Source: Lasiosphaeris hirsuta (Eukaryota > Ascomycota > Sordariomycetes > Sordariales > Lasiosphaeriaceae). From it: a DNA stretch of 64,000 bases. Below are positions 59,823 to 64,000 of this stretch, piece after piece (the stretch's first letter is position 1; every line of letters starts with the position of its first letter). Location: contig JAUKUA010000004.1 in assembly GCA_030549175.1 (NCBI GenBank), forward strand, positions 248,001-312,000, in the 5' to 3' direction. A program made the translations under genes and the position numbers. Below the pieces are notes generated by a model, which searched no databases, was not told the origin of the DNA, and was given only the letters and a program-made list of their open reading frames with translations.

Positions 59823-60380
59823 GAATATCGCGATTTCGCTTTGATGGAGGGAGTCACTCGAATTACTCACTTTGGTGCGCGCTTGCGCTTCCGAATAGGA
59901 GCAGTTTTGCAACGAAAGAGACCAGGTTTTAGCTTGTGGTATTGCCCGCATTTGCATCGCGATGCCAGAGATAGAGGTTTAATGGAATAGGGGCTTTAGC
60001 ATTCTGTTCTTTTCTTTTTTGGCTCGGCACGCAACACATGGATATCGCGCCTGCCACTTCAGTTTCCCCGCCTGATAATTGCGCTACAATACCTGCTATC
60101 ACTACTGAAAGTCAACACCACATCGTGTTTCAGGGTAGGTGCGAAGCAGCAAAGCCACACCACGGCATCGAGCACAGAGCCCGAGGCTAGTGTTTCGGGT
60201 TGTGGCGACCGGTCCATAGAACTCGAACCGCTGCGACTGCCCGTGCAGACTGCGGGGCACGATTGAAGCCCAACACAAACACCATCGATCGCGAGAAGCA
60301 AACTTAGAAGGCGCTTGGTGTTTGCTATTCCCCGTCACTTTTTGTTTCCTACTCTTCTCCAAATCCCAGAGAAGCCCACC
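59823..60380. promoter_or_regulatory. Spacer between tRNA-Leu and dcs1, with dcs1 promoter
   Basis: About 560 bp between the divergent tRNA and dcs1. It must hold the dcs1 promoter and leader. A perfect Kozak-like sequence (GCCCACCATGG) sits at its end. Confidence 0.5.
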
Positions 60381-61466
60381 ATGGCTGAAATCAAAGCCAA
60401 TGCCGAGTCGCTCGTCCCCAAATTCAAGTTCGAGCGGCTGCTCAACCAAGGTTTGTCAATCCCCTCCTCCGGGCTCTCGGAGGGCACCCTATCTCACCCC
60501 CGGGCAGACCAAGCCGGCCGCCGAACCTCGCTCTACGGCACAATCGACTCGCAGCCAGCCCTCCTGGTCCTCGAGCGCGCCCCCTTCCCCAGTTCGATCG
60601 ACTACCTCGGCGCCGTCCCCGGCAGCCTTCGGGCACTCAAAAATCTCGGCGCCAACGATGTGTACCACTGGTACCTGGGCAACAGCGGCGAAGTAAACAT
60701 TGGTAGCAACACTGCACAAGAAGGCAGCGAGACGTCTGACAGCGCCTTCGCCGACCTGAAAATCAACCTCATCTTCCCATGCACGGAAAAACACATCAAA
60801 AAGTACAGCAAGCAAGGGGTCCGCTTCGTCACCGAGACGCCAGCGACGTACCGCGACCGGGTGCGACCATTCATGGCGGCGCAGCGGGCGGCGGGGCGGC
60901 TCAACTGGGCCTTCAACATCATCGAGGGCCGGTCCGAGGTGGAGGACGTCATCTACCGAACGCCGTTTGGGCAGTCCGAGGGCGACGAGGGCTTCCTGCT
61001 GCTGCCCGACCTCAACTGGGACCGCAAGACGGTCGACGCACTCCACCTACTAGGCCTTGTCGAGCGCCGCGACATCTGGAGCCTGCGCGACCTGCGCCGC
61101 AAGCACATCCCCTGGCTGCGCCACATGAAGACCAAGTTCATCGAGGCCACGACCAGCGTGTACCCGGCGCTCGAAGCGGACCAGCTCAAGCTGTACGTGC
61201 ATTACCAGCCGACTTACTACCACTTCCACATCCACATTGTGCACGTCCAGCTCGAGGCCGGTGCGACTCAAGCCACGGGCAAGGCGGTCAGCCTCGACGG
61301 TATCATTGAGCAGCTCGAGAACATGCGCGGGGACGACGAAGCGGGTATGGACAGCGTTACATTATGCTATACATTGGGCGAGGCGAGCGATCTCTGGATC
61401 GACGTCTTTAAACCTCTCAAGAGGGAGGAGCAACAGAAGACTGGTACAGCTTCTCAATCGCAATGA
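60381..61466 (+). CDS. dcs1: Scavenger mRNA-decapping enzyme Dcs1/DcpS (HIT family)
   Basis: Predicted 342-residue m7GpppX diphosphatase that hydrolyses cap remnants left by 3'-5' mRNA decay. Exons are 60381-60450 and 60508-61466. The 57-bp intron (GTTTGT donor, CTCAC branch, GGGCAG acceptor) has length divisible by three and no in-frame stop, so the unspliced frame stays open and would add 19 residues. Splicing restores RLLNQDQAGRRTSLYGTID. The N-terminal swap domain runs to about residue 140. The HIT motif is at H262-F-H264-I-H266 in TYYHFHIHIVHVQLEAG, with H264 the expected nucleophile. WSLRDLRRKHIPWLRHMK is typical of the family. The last 50 nt of coding sequence overlap the antisense GILT-like gene. 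Confidence 0.93.
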   Translation: MAEIKANAESLVPKFKFERLLNQGLSIPSSGLSEGTLSHPRADQAGRRTSLYGTIDSQPALLVLERAPFPSSIDYLGAVPGSLRALKNLGANDVYHWYLGNSGEVNIGSNTAQEGSETSDSAFADLKINLIFPCTEKHIKKYSKQGVRFVTETPATYRDRVRPFMAAQRAAGRLNWAFNIIEGRSEVEDVIYRTPFGQSEGDEGFLLLPDLNWDRKTVDALHLLGLVERRDIWSLRDLRRKHIPWLRHMKTKFIEATTSVYPALEADQLKLYVHYQPTYYHFHIHIVHVQLEAGATQATGKAVSLDGIIEQLENMRGDDEAGMDSVTLCYTLGEASDLWIDVFKPLKREEQQKTGTASQSQ

Positions 61467-62152
61467 CCAAGTCATTGACCTCAGCGCCAGCCGGGCAGTC
61501 TGTCCACTTTCCGCCGTCCCGTATGCAGTAAATCTTGTCGTCTAGCCGCACGGTGCAGCTCTTGTTCACGCCAACCTGCGCATCGCAGTGTTAGTATATG
61601 TGCTCAAGTAAAGAGGACGGAAGCCACGTACGCTTGAGCTCCTCCGTACGCTATCTCTGAGCATACCCACGCCATAGGCGCCGTCGTCCCTCGTGGCGCA
61701 GTTGTTGAGCTCGCTGAAGTCAATGGCGTGTTCAAGCGCACAGTCTTCGACTAGACTCCGCTGCGGGATTTGCTTGTAGTCTTTCGATAGGCACATGGTG
61801 AAGCCCAGGTATGTCTTGGGGTCGGGGTATAGCTTCTGGGCACAAAGCTCGATGATGTTGCCGAGGCCTGGTACCATGTCAGTTCCGTTGCCCTGCCTTT
61901 GCTGTGTTGCCGCGATCTTACACTCTTCTGGGCCATGCATGCATTGTACGCCATCGTTCTCCGTCGGGCTGTTTAGCGGATCAGCGTAGAACCGCCAGGG
62001 GTATCTCCACGGGTGATTACATACCGTCCGATATAGGACAATGTAAAGTTAACCTTGCCGTAGACCTTCTGCATAGTTGGCAAGACAAGTTCGCGCAAGC
62101 AGTCCTAAAAACCAGCCAGATTAGTCTCGGGAGAACCGTAGCCCGGGGCCTG

Positions 62153-62189
<37 letters not shown>

Positions 62190-62448
62190 CGTTTACCCTG
62201 GCATCGGGGCATTTGCTCATAATGTGCGCCTCGAGAGGAACGACGGCGGCCACGGAGTGCGGCAGTGGCAGGGAATGTGTCCTGCTATCCCATCGGTCTG
62301 CTGCGAAGCCGAACCGGGACAGCGCCTGAATATGGAAGTAGCCATAGAAGCCCAACGCGACTAGAGCGAGGGCCAGCAGAGGCCGGCTGCGACGGGTGGG
62401 AAGGGGTCCCCGGAGAGGCGACATGGAGCGCGGCTGTTTCTCGTCCAT
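61417..62448 (-). CDS. GILT-like thiol reductase homologue, membrane-anchored
   Basis: Predicted 257-residue protein from five exons: 62448-62197, 62104-62025, 61968-61922, 61867-61632 and 61575-61417. The family is gamma-interferon-inducible lysosomal thiol reductase (GILT), shown by the signature CMHGPEECLGNIIELC, which fits C-x-H-G-x2-E-C-x2-N-x4-C. An Arg-rich start followed by PLLALALVALGFYGYFHIQ (about residues 24-42) suggests a type II signal anchor. Where GILT has its CxxC active site, this protein reads C81-P-D-A-R-D-C87, so the second Cys is displaced by three residues. Thioredoxin-like chemistry is therefore uncertain. The other Cys are numerous and probably form disulfides in a lumenal or extracellular domain. 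The ATG at 62448 has G at -3. The stop lies inside dcs1 on the opposite strand. Intron 1 contains a T34 run. Confidence 0.85.
62153..62186. repeat. Poly-A (T34 on the minus strand) inside GILT-like intron 1
   Basis: An uninterrupted run of 34 A on the plus strand. On the coding strand it is T34 followed by CAG, which creates a strong-looking decoy acceptor 45 nt before the acceptor I used (62105). Confidence 0.92.
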
Positions 62449-63532
62449 CACCTCGTCGGGTAGCTACGGCGTCCGTGCAAGGCTGATGAGATACGCGACA
62501 ATGGCAATATCCAGGAACCGATGGCGTCGTCAGCCTCTCGAGGGTGCGGGGGTGCGGGACGGATAGACGAGAGCAACGTTGGGCGACAAGAACGGTACGA
62601 GAGCAGGTGTTTCTTCGCCCTGTAGGAAAGGAGTGGTCGTTTCAACGGGATTCAAACTGGTGCGACGGAAGAAATACCGAAGCTGGCGAGCATTCAATCA
62701 ATACCCCCAATGGCGCGTTTGCGGGGCAACCGGCGCTGGCACTATGTGGCTGGCTACAGAATAAAGAGGCCGACACCCCTTCCTGCTTCTAGAACGGCTC
62801 GCTAGGAAAATAATCACCAATCGCAGTGCCGCCAGGTGCTCTGCGGAATGTCTTGCTTCCTGCCACACAGACTTGTTCTTTGCAAACTCGCTTTTTTTTC
62901 TTTCTTCTCTGACGCTTTATGATGTTGCTTGCTGTATCTCTTTGGCCTCTGGTTAACGCCCCTGGTGCAAGCCAATTCATTGTGCGCAAAAGCATGGCGG
63001 CCAGGTGCCGGCAAGAGCTGCAGTACCTGGCAAAGCTAGCGTCTCACACAGACGGCGAAGACGGTCCACAGCACACCTGACACCCGTCCCGCTGGAATCC
63101 GGCGGCTTTTTGGGGCTGGGATTGGCTCCCTGGAATCAATGATACGTGACATTGAGCTCTCGAGATGAAAAAGAAGTGCGCGTTCCTGACGGATTGGACG
63201 CCCATGTCTGCCCTTTTCAATACATCTCTGACGGCCTCGACGATTCGGGCGGGGGCCATGCTCGACGATGCATGATTAGGTATTACAACACCTCTCGCTC
63301 GCTCTCCGCGCTGTTTGCTGTTTTTGCCCTCTGCTTGGCTTCGAATTGGATCAAACGCCTGACCGGTTTTGGTCGCGTCAGCCCTCAGCTCCGGCTCCAG
63401 CGACCCGACACTCGCTTTCCGTCCAACCCGCCATGCCACGACGGGCGGACCAGGTGCAATAATACGGTGCAATACGACGCCGTAGTTAGACAGACATTTT
63501 AGATTTCTTGGGCTTTGTCTATTCCCGGCGCA
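62449..63532. promoter_or_regulatory. Divergent promoter region, GILT-like / hexokinase-family genes
   Basis: A spacer of 1.08 kb between divergent start codons. Short frames at 62544-62792 and 63044-63559 show no family features. CT-rich stretches occur near 62885-62910 and 63290-63330. Confidence 0.5.
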
Positions 63533-64000
63533 ATGGCGGCTGCTGCGGCCGACGTGCACGCTTTCCTAAAGCCGCTCTCCTTCGAGTTTGAGTCCGCCGT
63601 CAGCCTCTCGCAGGAACTCGCCCTCGCCTTCAAGCACCTCTCAGCTCAGTCACTGTCCCAATTCCTGCCCACACCCATCTCGGAGTCGATATTGAGACAT
63701 GCCGCAGCCTCTTCTCGTGGACGGTAAGTTGGCGGCTTGAGTCTGGTGACATCTCAACGTATCCCGTGCAAACATAGCGCTGACTCGACTCGACGCCCAG
63801 CTTCCTTGCCATCGACATGTAAGTCAGGTCTGCTCCGTCGCCGCTCACACAGCTTCTGACGTCGGGAACAGCGGTGGCACGAATCTGCGAGTGGCCTTCA
63901 TTGAGCTGTTGGGCGGTTCCGACTCCTCGATATCCTCCCAAGCGAGTGCCAGCTCGCAATGGACAGGTCAAGGTGCAAACCGGCTGGAGCGTCACCTCGA
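63533..64000 (+). CDS. Hexokinase-family protein, N-terminal part (cut by window end)
   Basis: Exons are 63533-63723, 63801-63818 and 63872 to beyond the window. The spliced protein starts MAAAAADVHAFLKPLSFEFE and reaches the phosphate-1 motif of hexokinases, RFLAIDIGGTNLRVAFIELL. Exon 2 is only 18 nt and supplies FLAID of that motif. Introns are 77 bp (GTAAGT...CCCAG) and 53 bp (GTAAGT...ACAG). The N-terminal helix region with FLPTPISESIL is typical of fungal hexokinases. The catalytic Asp and sugar-binding loop lie outside the window, so I cannot tell an active hexokinase or glucokinase from the atypical regulatory type (XprF/HxkC/HxkD-like). The start context is good (GCAATGG). Confidence 0.85.

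Noticed and set aside
60451..60507. Reading dcs1 as one continuous 383-codon frame
   Set aside because: The ATG is at 60381, and the inserted 19 residues break the family sequence. Canonical donor, branch and acceptor restore it.
1..64000. CRISPR array, bacterial operon or phage features
   Set aside because: Introns, Pol III tRNA structure and gene families show eukaryotic nuclear DNA; no spaced identical repeats of CRISPR type were seen.

Overview
The window looks like nuclear DNA of a filamentous ascomycete (Pezizomycotina). Genes carry short introns, mostly 45-92 bp, with GT-AG ends and CTRAY-type branch sites. Intergenic DNA is GC-rich and full of homopolymer and CT-rich tracts. The recognisable proteins are fungal housekeeping families. 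Sordariomycetes is my best guess from protein style and intron size, but I cannot name a species.

Layout: 1-6997 is gene-poor. At 6998-12398 vps17 (retromer sorting nexin, -) and mef2 (mitochondrial ribosome-recycling GTPase, +) diverge from a 759-bp spacer. At 14030-16513 a decayed HNH-nuclease-family gene sits between two short repeat blocks, arranged A-B on the left and B-A on the right. At 17727-23165 an amino-acid permease (+) converges on utp21 (SSU processome, -). utp21 diverges from the large VIP1/Asp1 inositol-pyrophosphate kinase/phosphatase gene (24778-30184, +). A 7.4-kb gene-poor stretch follows, then a 54-residue Cys-rich protein (37661-37825) with a very long, ATG-free, intron-containing leader.

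A second gene-poor stretch (37826-45229) holds an AT-rich block and a minus-strand gene relic (43083-43898). Next come a secreted GH76 alpha-1,6-mannanase (45230-46429), tubulin cofactor D (46981-50954), a 6.2-kb gap, an unrecognised conserved-looking protein (57196-58557), an intron-containing tRNA-Leu(UAG), the scavenger decapping enzyme dcs1 (+), a GILT-like thiol-reductase homologue (-) whose coding end overlaps dcs1, and the first three exons of a hexokinase-family gene cut by the window end.

The genes do not form one pathway. They are unlinked housekeeping functions: endosomal sorting, mitochondrial translation, ribosome biogenesis, inositol pyrophosphate signalling, tubulin folding, mRNA cap turnover and sugar phosphorylation. 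The features most worth following up are the HNH cassette in permuted repeats, the convergent coding overlap of dcs1 and the GILT-like gene, several micro-exon or frame-neutral intron structures, and the relic at 43 kb. All gene models were spliced by eye from splice-site consensus and protein-family fit; no database search was run.
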